Below, piece after piece: positions 32,739-42,597 of a DNA stretch of 64,000 bases. Numbering within the stretch: position 1 is the stretch's first letter; the number at the start of each line of letters is the position of its first letter. The translations under genes were made by a program, and so were the position numbers. The stretch is from an uncultured Bacteroidales bacterium (GTDB lineage Bacteria > Bacteroidota > Bacteroidia > Bacteroidales > Paludibacteraceae): NCBI GenBank assembly GCA_900316995.1, contig ONEZ01000004.1:1-64000 (forward strand), given 5' to 3'. Below the pieces are notes generated by a model. It ran no database searches. It saw only the letters and a program-made list of their open reading frames with translations, and was not told where the DNA came from.

Positions 32739-33956
32739 ATGGAGCAACAGGACAACATATTTTTAGAGAGAGCCATACTTGTGGGGCTTATCACCCCTGA
32801 GCAGGATGAACGTAAGGCAAATGAATACCTTGACGAGCTTGAATTCCTCTCAGACACTGCTGGCGCAGTTACAGTAAAAAAATTTCTCCAAAGGCTTGAA
32901 TACCCTAATTCAAAGACTTTTGTGGGCACAGGTAAACTGGAAGAGATAAAGAACTACGTGCAAGATGAAGCGAACAACATAAACCTTGCAGTCTTTGATG
33001 ACGAACTCTCCCCTGCGCAGCTCAGAAACCTTGAAACTGAGCTTAAGATAAAGATACTTGACCGCACAAACCTTATACTTGACATATTTGCAAAAAGAGC
33101 GCAGACCGCTCATGCAAAAACGCAGGTGGAGCTCGCCCAGTGCAGATATATGCTGCCAAGGCTCACCAGACTATGGACCCACCTGGACCGTCAGCGAGGC
33201 GGTATAGGCATGAGAGGGCCTGGAGAAACGCAGATTGAGACAGACCGCAAGATTCTGCTCAGAAAAATATCCCTGCTTAAAGAGGAGCTTGTACATATAG
33301 ACAAGACCAAGAGCATACAACGTAAGAACCGAGGCAAACTTGTTCGCGTGGCTCTTGTGGGCTACACAAACGTGGGCAAGTCAACCATAATGAACATGCT
33401 CAGCAAAACAGATGTACTGGCTGAAAACAAGCTGTTTGCAACCCTTGACACCACTGTGCGCAAGGTTATAGTACAGAATCTTCCGTTCCTGCTTTCTGAC
33501 ACCGTAGGATTTATACGCAAACTGCCCCATGACCTTGTGGAATCATTCAAATCCACACTTGACGAGGTGCGCGAGGCAGATATTCTTGTACACGTGGTTG
33601 ATATCTCCCATCCGTGTTTTGAAGAGCAGATCTCTGTGGTTGAGAACACATTGAGCGAACTTGACTCAAAAGGCAAGCCTGTTATAATGGTGTTTAACAA
33701 GATAGACGCCTATACATATCAGCCCAAAGATGAAGATGACCTTACCGCCCGCACCAAAGAGAACATGACTCTGGAGGAACTTGAGAGCACTTGGATGTCA
33801 AAACTAAGGGAAAACTGCATATTCATATCAGCCAAGAATAAAATAAACATAGACAATCTTAAAGACCTGCTCTATAGCAAAGTAAAGGAGATTCACACAA
33901 AAAGGTTCCCATATAATGACTTTTTGTTTGAGTACTACGATGATGAGCAGCAGTAA
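32739..33956 (+). CDS. hflX: Ribosome-associated GTPase HflX
   Basis: A 405-residue GTPase that splits stalled ribosomes. The N-terminal glycine-rich HflX domain includes GGIGMRGPGETQIETDRK near residue 165; the G domain has G1 VGYTNVGKSTIMNML near 210, G3 DTVGFIRKLPHDLVESF near 253 and G4 FNKIDAY near 320. Length and order are typical. The start is 10 nt after the tonB terminator, with no visible promoter word, so transcription may depend on read-through. DUF4954 follows closely. Confidence 0.95.
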   Translation: MEQQDNIFLERAILVGLITPEQDERKANEYLDELEFLSDTAGAVTVKKFLQRLEYPNSKTFVGTGKLEEIKNYVQDEANNINLAVFDDELSPAQLRNLETELKIKILDRTNLILDIFAKRAQTAHAKTQVELAQCRYMLPRLTRLWTHLDRQRGGIGMRGPGETQIETDRKILLRKISLLKEELVHIDKTKSIQRKNRGKLVRVALVGYTNVGKSTIMNMLSKTDVLAENKLFATLDTTVRKVIVQNLPFLLSDTVGFIRKLPHDLVESFKSTLDEVREADILVHVVDISHPCFEEQISVVENTLSELDSKGKPVIMVFNKIDAYTYQPKDEDDLTARTKENMTLEELESTWMSKLRENCIFISAKNKINIDNLKDLLYSKVKEIHTKRFPYNDFLFEYYDDEQQ

Positions 33957-33978
33957 CACACCATTAAAATCCGACACT

Positions 33979-35958
33979 ATGAGAAAACTTACAAAAGAAG
34001 AGATTAACGCACTTGAGAGTCAGTCATGCACTTGCGCAGACTGGAGTCAGGTCAGTGTTGCAGAGAGTTTTTCAACCAAATATGTAAAGCACGTACACTT
34101 CTCAGGGCATATTGAGCTTGGCGTATTTGAAAAGGACATTACAGCCAAAGGCGGCATCATCCGACACAGCGGTATCTTCCACGCCACACTGCACAACTGC
34201 AAAGTTGGCAACAACGTGTTTATAAATAAGATAAACTGCTACATAGCAAACTACAACATAGGTGATGACGCATTTATTGAGAACACAGAGCTTATATTCA
34301 CAGACGGAACCACATCCTTTGGAAATGGTGTAGAGGTGGCGCTGCTGAACGAGAGCGGCGGGCGTGAGATTCTTATAGCAGACCAGCTAAGTTCACACTT
34401 GGCATATATTATGGCAATATACAGGCATAGAGAGAGATGTATAGAGCGCATTAGGGAAATCATCCGCACATACAGTGAAAGCGTTTCTTCTTCAACTGGT
34501 GAGATAGGCAAAAAGGTTAAAATTATAAACTGCGGACGCATAGAGAATATGCGCATCGGTGATTATGCAACCATAGAGGAGGCAAGCAACCTTACAAACG
34601 GAAGTATAAACAGCAACCAGTATGACCCTGTATATATAGGCCAGAACGTTATAGCCAAAAACTTTATAGTATCATCAGGCGCCACTATTACAGACGCATC
34701 GCTGGTGGAGAACAGTTTTATAGGACAGGGTGTGCAGATAGGCAAACACTTCTCCATCTATGACTCTGTGTATTTTTGTAACTGCCAGGGATTTCATGGT
34801 GAGGCTTGCGCCATATTCGGAGGCCCATATACGGTTACACACCATAAGTCAAGCCTGCTCATAGCCGGCATGTTCTCATTCCTCAACGCAGGCAGCGGTT
34901 CTAACCAAAGTAATCACATGTATAAGTTAGGTCCTATGCACCAAGGAGTGGTGGAGAGAGGCTCCAAGACCACCAGTGACTCTTATATTCTGTGGCCTGC
35001 AAAGGTAGGTGCTTTCTCTCTGGTAATGGGACGCCACACGCAACACTCAGACACATCATCATTACCATTTTCATATCTTATTGAGAATGAAAACTCTACA
35101 TATATAGTTCCTGGTGTGAACCTTAAAAGCGTAGGCACTATTCGTGACGCCCAGAAATGGCCTAAACGTGACCGTCGCAAGGACCCGGACAAACTTGACT
35201 GCATAAACTTTAACTTGCTAAGCCCATACACTATACAGAAAATGTACGCTGGCACTGAAGTGTTAAAGAGCCTGCAAGCCCTTTCAGGCGAGACATCGCA
35301 AACATACTCATACCAGAGCACTAAAATAACCAACACAGCGCTCAGGCACGGTCTGAAATATTATTGCATGGCCATAGAGAAGTTTCTTGGAAACTCCCTG
35401 ATAAAGAAGCTTGAAGGCACAGCGTTCAAGAGCATTGAAGAGGTGCGCAGCCAATTAAGCCCGTCAACTCCCATAGGGCTTGGCGAGTGGGTTGACCTCT
35501 CCGGTCTTATTGCTCCTAAAAGCTGTGTGTCTGAGATGCTTGATGATATAGAAACAGACAAACTCAACTCAATAAGTGACATTAACGGACGCCTTAGACA
35601 GATGCACTCCATGTACTATGAATATGAGTGGACGTGGGCTCTTGAAAAACTGGAGCAGAAGTTTGGCAAGCCCTATACAGAGTTTACCATTAAAGACATA
35701 ATCTCTCAAGTGGAGACATGGCGCAAGAGCGTTGTTGAACTTGACAACATGCTCTATGAAGATGCAAAAAAGGAGTTCAACCTTATAGCCCGGACAGGTT
35801 TTGGCGTTGACGGCAACGATGAGACCAAGCTCAAGGACTTTGAGAATGTGCGTGGAAGTTTTGACAGCAACCCATTTGTGATTGCCGTACAGGAACACAT
35901 AAAGAAGAAAAGCGCACTTGGGCAGGAGTTGATAGACAGAATAAAACCGCTTGCATGA
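33979..35958 (+). CDS. DUF4954 family protein (left-handed beta-helix, acyltransferase-like)
   Basis: A 659-residue protein from the ATG at 33979, where MRKLTKEEINALESQSCTCA matches the usual family start; earlier in-frame ATGs overlap hflX. Hexapeptide-like turns (NNVFINKINCYIANYNIGDD; GQNVIAKNFIVSSGATITDA) point to a left-handed parallel beta-helix, as in sugar acyl- or nucleotidyltransferases. A helical C-terminal third follows (YEYEWTWALEKLEQKFGKPY). The reaction is unknown. It lies between hflX and a methyltransferase gene, with a 4-nt overlap to the latter. Confidence 0.85.
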   Translation: MRKLTKEEINALESQSCTCADWSQVSVAESFSTKYVKHVHFSGHIELGVFEKDITAKGGIIRHSGIFHATLHNCKVGNNVFINKINCYIANYNIGDDAFIENTELIFTDGTTSFGNGVEVALLNESGGREILIADQLSSHLAYIMAIYRHRERCIERIREIIRTYSESVSSSTGEIGKKVKIINCGRIENMRIGDYATIEEASNLTNGSINSNQYDPVYIGQNVIAKNFIVSSGATITDASLVENSFIGQGVQIGKHFSIYDSVYFCNCQGFHGEACAIFGGPYTVTHHKSSLLIAGMFSFLNAGSGSNQSNHMYKLGPMHQGVVERGSKTTSDSYILWPAKVGAFSLVMGRHTQHSDTSSLPFSYLIENENSTYIVPGVNLKSVGTIRDAQKWPKRDRRKDPDKLDCINFNLLSPYTIQKMYAGTEVLKSLQALSGETSQTYSYQSTKITNTALRHGLKYYCMAIEKFLGNSLIKKLEGTAFKSIEEVRSQLSPSTPIGLGEWVDLSGLIAPKSCVSEMLDDIETDKLNSISDINGRLRQMHSMYYEYEWTWALEKLEQKFGKPYTEFTIKDIISQVETWRKSVVELDNMLYEDAKKEFNLIARTGFGVDGNDETKLKDFENVRGSFDSNPFVIAVQEHIKKKSALGQELIDRIKPLA

Positions 35959-36728
35959 ACTATCACATAAAAAGTTTTATACGGCACTGGTTTAGCGCCC
36001 ACCATAGCGGTGGGTTTGGAATACACTCCCCTTTTGCCTACCATTTTGCAACAAGAGTGCTTAAAGAAAACTACAGCTACTATTGTTATGAATGGATAGA
36101 AAAGGTGCGCAGGAAGCTAAAACGAGACAAGACTGTTATTAGCGTAACAGACTACGGCACAGGTCCGTCATGCGAGCGTAAGGTATGTGACATCGCCGCA
36201 AAAAGCCTGAAAAGCCCACGTCAGTCACAGCTGCTGTTCCGCACCGCCCTGGCCTACAAGAGCCATAACATTCTGGAGTTAGGCACGTCATTAGGAATAA
36301 CAACCATGTACCTCAGCCAGGCTGACACAAAGGCAAACATAACCACCCTTGAGGGTTGCCCGCAAACCGCATCAGTGGCAGAAAAGATGTTCCAAGCCAC
36401 CGGCATAAAAAATGTTAAAATAACCGTTGGTGACATTGACAAGACATTGGAAACCACGTTAAAAGGGTATGAGACGCTTGACCTTGTGTTTTTTGACGCC
36501 AATCATCGCAAAGAGCCAACACTAAGGTACTTTGAAATGTGTGTGAAAAAAGCGAATACAAAAACCATCTTCATTTTTGATGACATATACCACTCACCAG
36601 AGATGACAGAGGCGTGGAACACTATAAAAGCAGACAGCAGGGTGCGAGTGACAGTTGACATTTTCTATATGGGTTTTGTATTCTTTGACAAGAAGTTACA
36701 GAAAGAGAACTATAAGATAAGATTTTAA
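35955..36728 (+). CDS. Class I SAM-dependent methyltransferase
   Basis: A 257-residue protein. The SAM-binding motif I is HNILELGTSLGITTMYLSQ near residue 100, motif II ANITTLEGCPQTASVAEKMF, and motif IV LDLVFFDANHRKEPTLRYFE near 175. The fold and the acidic FFDANH motif resemble catechol O-methyltransferase-like enzymes, but the substrate is unknown. The N-terminal segment HSGGFGIHSPFAYHFATRVL is typical of the Bacteroidota subfamily. It overlaps DUF4954 by 4 nt and the adenosyltransferase gene by 1 nt, so the three are translationally coupled. Confidence 0.85.
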   Translation: MNYHIKSFIRHWFSAHHSGGFGIHSPFAYHFATRVLKENYSYYCYEWIEKVRRKLKRDKTVISVTDYGTGPSCERKVCDIAAKSLKSPRQSQLLFRTALAYKSHNILELGTSLGITTMYLSQADTKANITTLEGCPQTASVAEKMFQATGIKNVKITVGDIDKTLETTLKGYETLDLVFFDANHRKEPTLRYFEMCVKKANTKTIFIFDDIYHSPEMTEAWNTIKADSRVRVTVDIFYMGFVFFDKKLQKENYKIRF

Positions 36729-37249
36729 TGAAGAAAACAATGAAAGTTTATACTAAGACTGGCGATAAAGGGACCACCTCTCTCATCGGCGGAAAAAGGG
36801 TGGCTAAAAGTGACATTCACCTTGAAATTTACGGTACGCTTGATGAACTTAGCAGCTTTATAGGATTACTCAAGTGTGAGTACCCCGATGCGGAAACAGC
36901 TACAAGTCTTGACAAAATTCAAAAAATATTAACAACAATTAACTTTGTATTCGCCTGCCCTGACGAGGAGACGGGAAGCAAGTTCAAATTTAGCGTTGAG
37001 AATATTGAATGGATTGAGAATCAAATAGATACTATAAGTACCGCGCTACCTCCGATAAAAGATTTTCTAATACCTGGAAGTAACAAGGCAAATGCCATAG
37101 CAAATATCTGCCGCACAGTCTGCCGACGTGCCGAGCGCAATGTTTACAAGATGGAAATACTTGACTGCCAGAAAGATGCAGCAATATTTATAAACCGTTT
37201 GAGTGATTACTTCTTTGTACTTGGCAGAAAAGCGGAAATTAAATATTAA
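36728..37249 (+). CDS. Corrinoid adenosyltransferase, PduO type
   Basis: A 173-residue enzyme that transfers the adenosyl group of ATP to cob(I)alamin or its precursor. Signatures are KVYTKTGDKGTTSLIGGKRV at the N terminus (ATP site), the helix DELSSFIGLLKCEYPD and the C-terminal CRTVCRRAERNVYKMEILDC. The family is trimeric. No other corrinoid gene and no cobalamin riboswitch is present here, so it probably serves B12 salvage. A second in-frame ATG at 36740 is the alternative start. Confidence 0.92.
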   Translation: MKKTMKVYTKTGDKGTTSLIGGKRVAKSDIHLEIYGTLDELSSFIGLLKCEYPDAETATSLDKIQKILTTINFVFACPDEETGSKFKFSVENIEWIENQIDTISTALPPIKDFLIPGSNKANAIANICRTVCRRAERNVYKMEILDCQKDAAIFINRLSDYFFVLGRKAEIKY

Positions 37250-37266
37250 AAAACAAAAATAATATT

Positions 37267-37274
37267 TATCTTTG
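37267..37274 (+). promoter_or_regulatory. Bacteroidota -7 element (TATCTTTG) for the DUF2795 gene
   Basis: Plus-strand TAnnTTTG match 53 nt before the ATG. Confidence 0.6.
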
Positions 37275-37327
37275 CACCCCGTTATAATAGGACATAGGAA
37301 GGATTAATATTAAAAATTTTAACAAAC

Positions 37328-37549
37328 ATGTACTGGACACTTGAATTAGCGTCAAAACTAGAAGATGCGCCATGGCCGGCAACTAAAGAGGAGCTTATTG
37401 ATTATGCCATTCGTTCAGGAGCGCCACTTGAAGTTATAGAGAACCTTCAGGAGATAGAAGACGAGGGTGAAGTTTATGAAACAATTGAAGATATTTGGCC
37501 TGATTACCCAAGTAAAGAAGACTTTTTCTTCAATGAAGATGAATATTAA
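37328..37549 (+). CDS. DUF2795 small acidic protein
   Basis: A 73-residue, strongly acidic protein (MYWTLELASKLEDAPWPATK; EEDFFFNEDEY-like end) highly typical of Bacteroidota genomes and assigned to DUF2795. The family has a small helical fold; its role is unknown. It has its own promoter and lies just upstream of the T9SS operon promoter. Confidence 0.88.
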   Translation: MYWTLELASKLEDAPWPATKEELIDYAIRSGAPLEVIENLQEIEDEGEVYETIEDIWPDYPSKEDFFFNEDEY

Positions 37550-37561
37550 TATTTTTTTTAG

Positions 37562-37569
37562 TATCTTTG
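37562..37569 (+). promoter_or_regulatory. Bacteroidota -7 element (TATCTTTG) for the T9SS operon
   Basis: Plus-strand TAnnTTTG match only 9 nt before the porP ATG. Its TTG is the false start of the longest porP reading frame. Confidence 0.6.
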
Positions 37570-37578
37570 CAAAGATTA

Positions 37579-38517
37579 ATGCGTGTATTGCGGTTTAACA
37601 TCTCACTTGCTGTACTTTTTTCAGCACTGTTCTGCTTTGGTCAGCAGAGCATTGAGTTCAGCCAATATACGCTAAACTTGAAAGGGATTAACCCTGCTAC
37701 GGTGGGGGCGAATGATATGATTAACGTGCTTGGCACGTTCAGATCTCAATACGCAGGATTTGAAAACGCACCAATCACGTACTATGTCAGCGCAGATTTA
37801 GGGTTCAAGATTGCGCAAACCAAGCACGGAGCTGGCATCAGTTTCTATGATAACATGGCGGGAATATACCGTTATCAGGACATCAACCTGATGTACGCCT
37901 ACCGCATAGGACTGAAAAAAGGGGACTTGGCGTTAGGAGCCTTGGTTGACTTTTCAACAACAAGCATCAACAAGGACAAAGTCAAGAACGTGGAGAGTGA
38001 ATACCACGATTCCTCAGATCCTGCACTAAGTGGAGAGTGCAATGATTTTAAGGTTGACCTTGGTGTGGGAGTATCCTACATGAGCCCTAAATGGTATGCT
38101 GGTGTATCACTCCTGAATATTCTTCAGCCGCAATACAGAATGACTGAAAGAATCTATTTCAAGAAAAAAATGAACTTGAAATTTATGGGTGGATACAATT
38201 TTTCGTTTACAAATCCGTTATATAGATTAAAAACATACGCGAACATTAGCACAGACTTTGTAACTTTCACAGGTCAGATTGGGGCTAACATTGAGTACAA
38301 AGAGAGCTACTGGGGCGGCATAGGATACAGAATAGACGGTGCAGTTGTGTTTATGGCGGGGATAAGGGTTTTAAACGGACTAGTAATCGGTTACTCGTTC
38401 GATTTGCCTACGTCAAGACTTATCCGTTCAGCAGGTTGTCATGAAATACTGCTATCATACAGTTTTAACATAGATTTGTCAAAAAAGAATAAATATAAGA
38501 GTATCAGATACCTATAA
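37579..38517 (+). CDS. porP: PorP/SprF family T9SS outer-membrane protein
   Basis: A 312-residue protein with signal peptide (MRVLRFNISLAVLFSALFCF). The mature start QQSIEFSQYTLNLKGINPAT and a barrel with GISFYDNMAGIYRYQDINLM match the PorP/SprF family. These beta-barrels are the first gene of por/gld core operons and link the translocon or surface adhesins to the outer membrane. The ATG at 37579 is chosen over an in-frame TTG at 37567 that belongs to the promoter. The expected transcript leader is then only about 6 nt. gldK follows after 10 nt. Confidence 0.92.
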   Translation: MRVLRFNISLAVLFSALFCFGQQSIEFSQYTLNLKGINPATVGANDMINVLGTFRSQYAGFENAPITYYVSADLGFKIAQTKHGAGISFYDNMAGIYRYQDINLMYAYRIGLKKGDLALGALVDFSTTSINKDKVKNVESEYHDSSDPALSGECNDFKVDLGVGVSYMSPKWYAGVSLLNILQPQYRMTERIYFKKKMNLKFMGGYNFSFTNPLYRLKTYANISTDFVTFTGQIGANIEYKESYWGGIGYRIDGAVVFMAGIRVLNGLVIGYSFDLPTSRLIRSAGCHEILLSYSFNIDLSKKNKYKSIRYL

Positions 38518-38527
38518 CCTAAATAAT

Positions 38528-40006
38528 ATGAAAAAACTATCATTGTTCATTGTTGCTGTCATTACACTAACCAGCTGTTCAAACAGCGGAAGCGGAGAAC
38601 TGGTTGGCGTGGGAGGAACATCCTGGAAAGAGCCAAACCCTTACGGAATGGTCTATATAAAACCAGGTTCATTCACCATGGGTGCCAATGACCAGGACGC
38701 TAACTGGGCGGCAAGTTCCGGACAAAAAATTGTTTCTGTTGACGCATTCTGGATGGATGAAACAGAAATAACAAACCGCGAATACAAGCAGTTTGTTTAT
38801 TGGGTAAGAGACTCTATTGCACTGGAAAAACTGGTTGCAGCAGAGGGAGAGGACTCTGAATACGCTGTTAAAGACAAAAAAACAGGTGACTTGGTTTACA
38901 AAAAAGGCAACAGACCGATGGACCGTGAGAATGAGGATGTGAAGAAACTTCCAAAACTCAACTGGAACGAAAAGATAAACTGGAGCAAACCAAAAACAGA
39001 CGAGCAAGCTCTTGCAATAGACTCTATGTTCTACTCTGACGACGAGTCACTTTCTTATACAAGAGAGCTTAACGGCAATATACTCAATTACAAATACAGC
39101 TGGATAGACTACAATCAAGCTGCCCTTAGACGCAACAAATTCAACACAAACAAAGGAAGATATGAAAGTGACCTTTCCAAACTTGGCAAGGGTCAGGACA
39201 GTGCAGACTGTATGATCAAGAAAGACACAGCTTACATTGACCCTGAGAATGGATGGATTATCAACCAAACCAAATTTGTGGAGCTAAAGTCACGTACAGA
39301 CTTCATAAACTCACGCATAGTAAATATCTACCCTGACACACTTTGTTGGATTAGGGATTTCACATACTCTTATAACGAGCCATACACTAAGATGTATTTC
39401 CACCATGACGGTTATGGAGATTACCCTGTGGTAGGTGTTACATGGGAGCAGGCCACAGCATTCTGCCACTGGCGTACCACATACTATAATATGGCACAGA
39501 CCAAGAACAACCAACCGATTGTACAAGACTATCGTCTGCCTACAGAATCAGAGTGGGAGTATGCCGCACGCGGAGGACGTAACCTCTCTATGTATCCTTG
39601 GGGTGGCACATACATTCGTACAGCCAGAGGATGCTTCCTTGCAAACTTTAAGCCTCAGCACGGAAACTATCTTGCTGACGGTTGGATGGTTGCAGCCAAG
39701 GTAGGTTCATTCCCGCCAAATGACTACGGACTATACGATATGGCAGGTAACGTGGCCGAGTGGACATCATCTGCGTTCCATGAGTCAAACTACAGTTTTG
39801 TAAATGACCTCAACCCAAGTTATAACTATAACGCTCGTGAAACAGATTCAGACATTATGAAACGTAAGGTTATCAGAGGCGGTTCATGGAAGGATGTAGG
39901 TTACTATCTACAGTGTGCCACACGTACATACGAGTATCAGAATGAGTCAAAATCATACATCGGATTCCGCTGTGTTCGCAGTGTGATAGGAGCCAATTAC
40001 CAGTAA
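38528..40006 (+). CDS. gldK: T9SS ring lipoprotein GldK/PorK
   Basis: A 492-residue lipoprotein; the lipobox LTSC gives Cys17. The mature part has a formylglycine-generating-enzyme/sulfatase-modifying fold: PYGMVYIKPGSFTMGANDQD near residue 38, YRLPTESEWEYAARGG near 340 and VIRGGSWKDVGYYLQCATRT near 455. GldK and GldN form the large periplasmic ring beneath the outer membrane. The catalytic function of the FGE fold is not expected here. It is the second gene of the operon. Confidence 0.95.
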   Translation: MKKLSLFIVAVITLTSCSNSGSGELVGVGGTSWKEPNPYGMVYIKPGSFTMGANDQDANWAASSGQKIVSVDAFWMDETEITNREYKQFVYWVRDSIALEKLVAAEGEDSEYAVKDKKTGDLVYKKGNRPMDRENEDVKKLPKLNWNEKINWSKPKTDEQALAIDSMFYSDDESLSYTRELNGNILNYKYSWIDYNQAALRRNKFNTNKGRYESDLSKLGKGQDSADCMIKKDTAYIDPENGWIINQTKFVELKSRTDFINSRIVNIYPDTLCWIRDFTYSYNEPYTKMYFHHDGYGDYPVVGVTWEQATAFCHWRTTYYNMAQTKNNQPIVQDYRLPTESEWEYAARGGRNLSMYPWGGTYIRTARGCFLANFKPQHGNYLADGWMVAAKVGSFPPNDYGLYDMAGNVAEWTSSAFHESNYSFVNDLNPSYNYNARETDSDIMKRKVIRGGSWKDVGYYLQCATRTYEYQNESKSYIGFRCVRSVIGANYQ

Positions 40007-40074
40007 AAGTACACAAAACATATAGAGATAATAAATTAAATCAAATAACTTTAACAATCTAAAACTAAGAAAAA

Positions 40075-40911
40075 ATGGCAAGTTTCTTTTCAACTCCTAA
40101 GGGAAAACGTATTACAGGTGTTGCCTACGGTTTAGGTGCTTCTGTTGTTATCATCGGTGCATTGTTCAAAATACAGCACTACCCTGGTGCAGGTGTTATG
40201 CTTATGATAGGTATGTTCATTGAGGCATGCTTGTTTGCAATATCTGCATTTGAGGATCCACACCCAGAATATCACTGGGACAAAGTGTTCCCACAGCTAA
40301 ACGACGGTGAAGGCGAGCCTATCACAAGTTTGGCAGCTCCTAAACAGCAGCCTGCAAAATCAGGCAATACAATTGATGATATCGCTAACACTGGCAAACT
40401 TTCTGAAAGTGACGCACAGCGCCTTAGCGAGGGCATCAAGAAACTCTCTGAGACAGCATCTCAGATTGCTGATGTTACAGCAGCAGTTTCAGCATCAAGC
40501 AACTACACACGCAGCATGAATGCAGCATCTGACGCAATATCAGCATTTGCAGCAACACAGGCAAGCCTAAAAACATCATCTGATTCTCTATTCGCATCAT
40601 ATAAGACTGTTGCAGAGAGCATGGGTAATGTTGCTGCTGACGCACAAGGTTACATGCAGGAGATGAAGGGTATCACCCGCAACCTATCCTCTATCAACGC
40701 AAGTTATGAGATGCAAGTTAAATCTATCAGCGAGCAGGCTGGTATGGTAACAGAGGTTAACGAGAACTTGAAGAAGGTACAATCAGCCATGAGCGAGGCT
40801 GCTATATCAACAGCGGCATTCAAGGAGCAGGCTACCAAGCTCACACAGCAGGTAAGTAGCTTGAACAATGTTTACGGCAATATGCTTAACGCCTTCAATG
40901 CAAGAGTGTAA
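40075..40911 (+). CDS. gldL: T9SS motor protein GldL/PorL
   Basis: A 278-residue inner-membrane protein with two N-terminal helices (residues about 13-31 and 38-57) and a long cytoplasmic, coiled-coil-rich tail. Glu50 in MIGMFIEACLFAISAFEDP matches the membrane glutamate needed for proton coupling in GldL. With GldM it forms the rotary proton-driven motor of the T9SS. The 67-nt gap after gldK contains no terminator. Confidence 0.95.
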   Translation: MASFFSTPKGKRITGVAYGLGASVVIIGALFKIQHYPGAGVMLMIGMFIEACLFAISAFEDPHPEYHWDKVFPQLNDGEGEPITSLAAPKQQPAKSGNTIDDIANTGKLSESDAQRLSEGIKKLSETASQIADVTAAVSASSNYTRSMNAASDAISAFAATQASLKTSSDSLFASYKTVAESMGNVAADAQGYMQEMKGITRNLSSINASYEMQVKSISEQAGMVTEVNENLKKVQSAMSEAAISTAAFKEQATKLTQQVSSLNNVYGNMLNAFNARV

Positions 40912-40953
40912 TTAACCCCTTTACTAAACCATAATACTTTAGAAATATAGCTT

Positions 40954-42585
40954 ATGAGTGCTACTAATTGCCCGGAAACGCCGAGGCAGAAAATGATAAG
41001 TATGATGTACCTCGTTTACACAGCTTTGCTGGCGTTAAACGTAAGTACTGACGTACTGAACGGCTTTACTGTAGTACAGAAAAGCCTTAAGCAGTCAATC
41101 GTCAGTACAGAAGGTATCAACAATAGCCTTATGACAGAGTTTGAGAACAGTTACACTCAGAACCCTGTTAAAGTAGGCCCGCAATACGCAAAGGCACAAG
41201 AGGTTGCCATTAAATCTGACGCCCTCTACGCCCAGCTTGAGAAAATGAAAGTGGAGATAATCCGTAAATGTGACGGCATTGGCCCTGAAGTACCAGACAA
41301 TAAAATCACTGTAGATACTTTAAATGCAAGAGACAATCTTGACAATGCCTTTACAGTGGCAGAATACGGCCCAACCGGTGCAACTCCTGGTGCTGGTCTC
41401 GGCTACCCTCTTAAAGATAGCATTGACTCCTTTGCAAATTTCATGGTAAAAATTGCAGAAGGTGACACTGCTAATAAGATTCCAAAGGATTCAGCTCTTA
41501 TAGCCACAATACGTCACACATTTGACACGAGTGACCAGCCAAATCCACAGGAGCCTACAGAGATGCAGCCATGGATTACACGTATGTTTGAGCACATGCC
41601 GGCAATTGCAGCCATGACACTGCTCACACAATACCAGCAGGCAGTACGAAATACCGAGGCTAACATTATCCGTTACCTTCACAACGCGACAGACGCTGGT
41701 GACTTCCGTGTAAACAAGATTACAGCTGAGGTAATTCCAGTATCATCTTACGTTACACGTGGCGGACAGTATCAGGCTAAAATTATTCTTGCAGCCGTTG
41801 ACTCAACCAAGCGTCCTAAGATTACCGTAAACGGACAGGTTATTGAAAGTGAAGACTACGTGGCATCATGTAATAGCGTGGGTACATTTGACATTGCTGG
41901 TACTATAGAACTTCCACGTGCCGACGGTTCAATTACTCCGTATCCGTTCTCTTCATCTTACATAGTAGGCGAGCCTACAGCTATTATTTCAGCTGACAAG
42001 ATGAATGTACTCTACTCTGGTATCAAGAACCCAATCAGTGTATCTGTTCCAGGTGTACCTACACAGAACATTTCAATTAGCGCCACAAACATAAAATCAC
42101 TTACCAAATCCAATACAGGATGGGTGATAACACCTGACAAGGTGGGTACAGAATGTAGAATTTCTGTTTCAATAAAGAAAGAGGACGGCAAGACTCAGGC
42201 CATAGGCTCAAAGCCATTCCGTGTTAAACAGCTTCCTCCTCCAGTAGGCTACATTGCCTACAAAGAGAACGGAGCTCCTGCCAAGTTCAAAGGCGGAAAG
42301 CCATTTGCAAAATCAAGCCTTATGGGAGCAACAGGTGTTCAAGCGGAGCTTGACGATGCAGATATTGAAGCAAACTATACCGTGCTTGGTTTCCAGATGA
42401 AGGTTGTTGATACAATGGGAAACTGGAAGATTGAGATGTCTAATGGTTCAGCCTTCACAGAAAAACAGAAAGACCTTATGCGTAAGATGGGCAAGGGCAA
42501 AACCTTCCTTATCTCAGGTATCAAGGCTAAAGGTCAGGACGGACTTGTACGTAACCTGCCTACAATAGAAGTAACAATAAACTAA
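40954..42585 (+). CDS. gldM: T9SS motor protein GldM/PorM
   Basis: A 543-residue protein: a single membrane helix (residues about 15-35, MISMMYLVYTALLALNVSTD) with a conserved arginine just before it (PRQK), then four periplasmic beta-rich domains. The end VGYIAYKENGAPAKFKGGKP is the typical D4 start. GldM spans from the GldL motor to the GldK-GldN ring and transmits torque. Length is close to family members (slightly over 500). Confidence 0.95.
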   Translation: MSATNCPETPRQKMISMMYLVYTALLALNVSTDVLNGFTVVQKSLKQSIVSTEGINNSLMTEFENSYTQNPVKVGPQYAKAQEVAIKSDALYAQLEKMKVEIIRKCDGIGPEVPDNKITVDTLNARDNLDNAFTVAEYGPTGATPGAGLGYPLKDSIDSFANFMVKIAEGDTANKIPKDSALIATIRHTFDTSDQPNPQEPTEMQPWITRMFEHMPAIAAMTLLTQYQQAVRNTEANIIRYLHNATDAGDFRVNKITAEVIPVSSYVTRGGQYQAKIILAAVDSTKRPKITVNGQVIESEDYVASCNSVGTFDIAGTIELPRADGSITPYPFSSSYIVGEPTAIISADKMNVLYSGIKNPISVSVPGVPTQNISISATNIKSLTKSNTGWVITPDKVGTECRISVSIKKEDGKTQAIGSKPFRVKQLPPPVGYIAYKENGAPAKFKGGKPFAKSSLMGATGVQAELDDADIEANYTVLGFQMKVVDTMGNWKIEMSNGSAFTEKQKDLMRKMGKGKTFLISGIKAKGQDGLVRNLPTIEVTIN

Positions 42586-42597
42586 TACGTAGAATAT

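Noticed and set aside
36728-37249. Cobalamin riboswitch before the adenosyltransferase gene
   Set aside because: The gene overlaps the preceding methyltransferase gene, leaving no room for one, and no B12-box-like sequence was seen.
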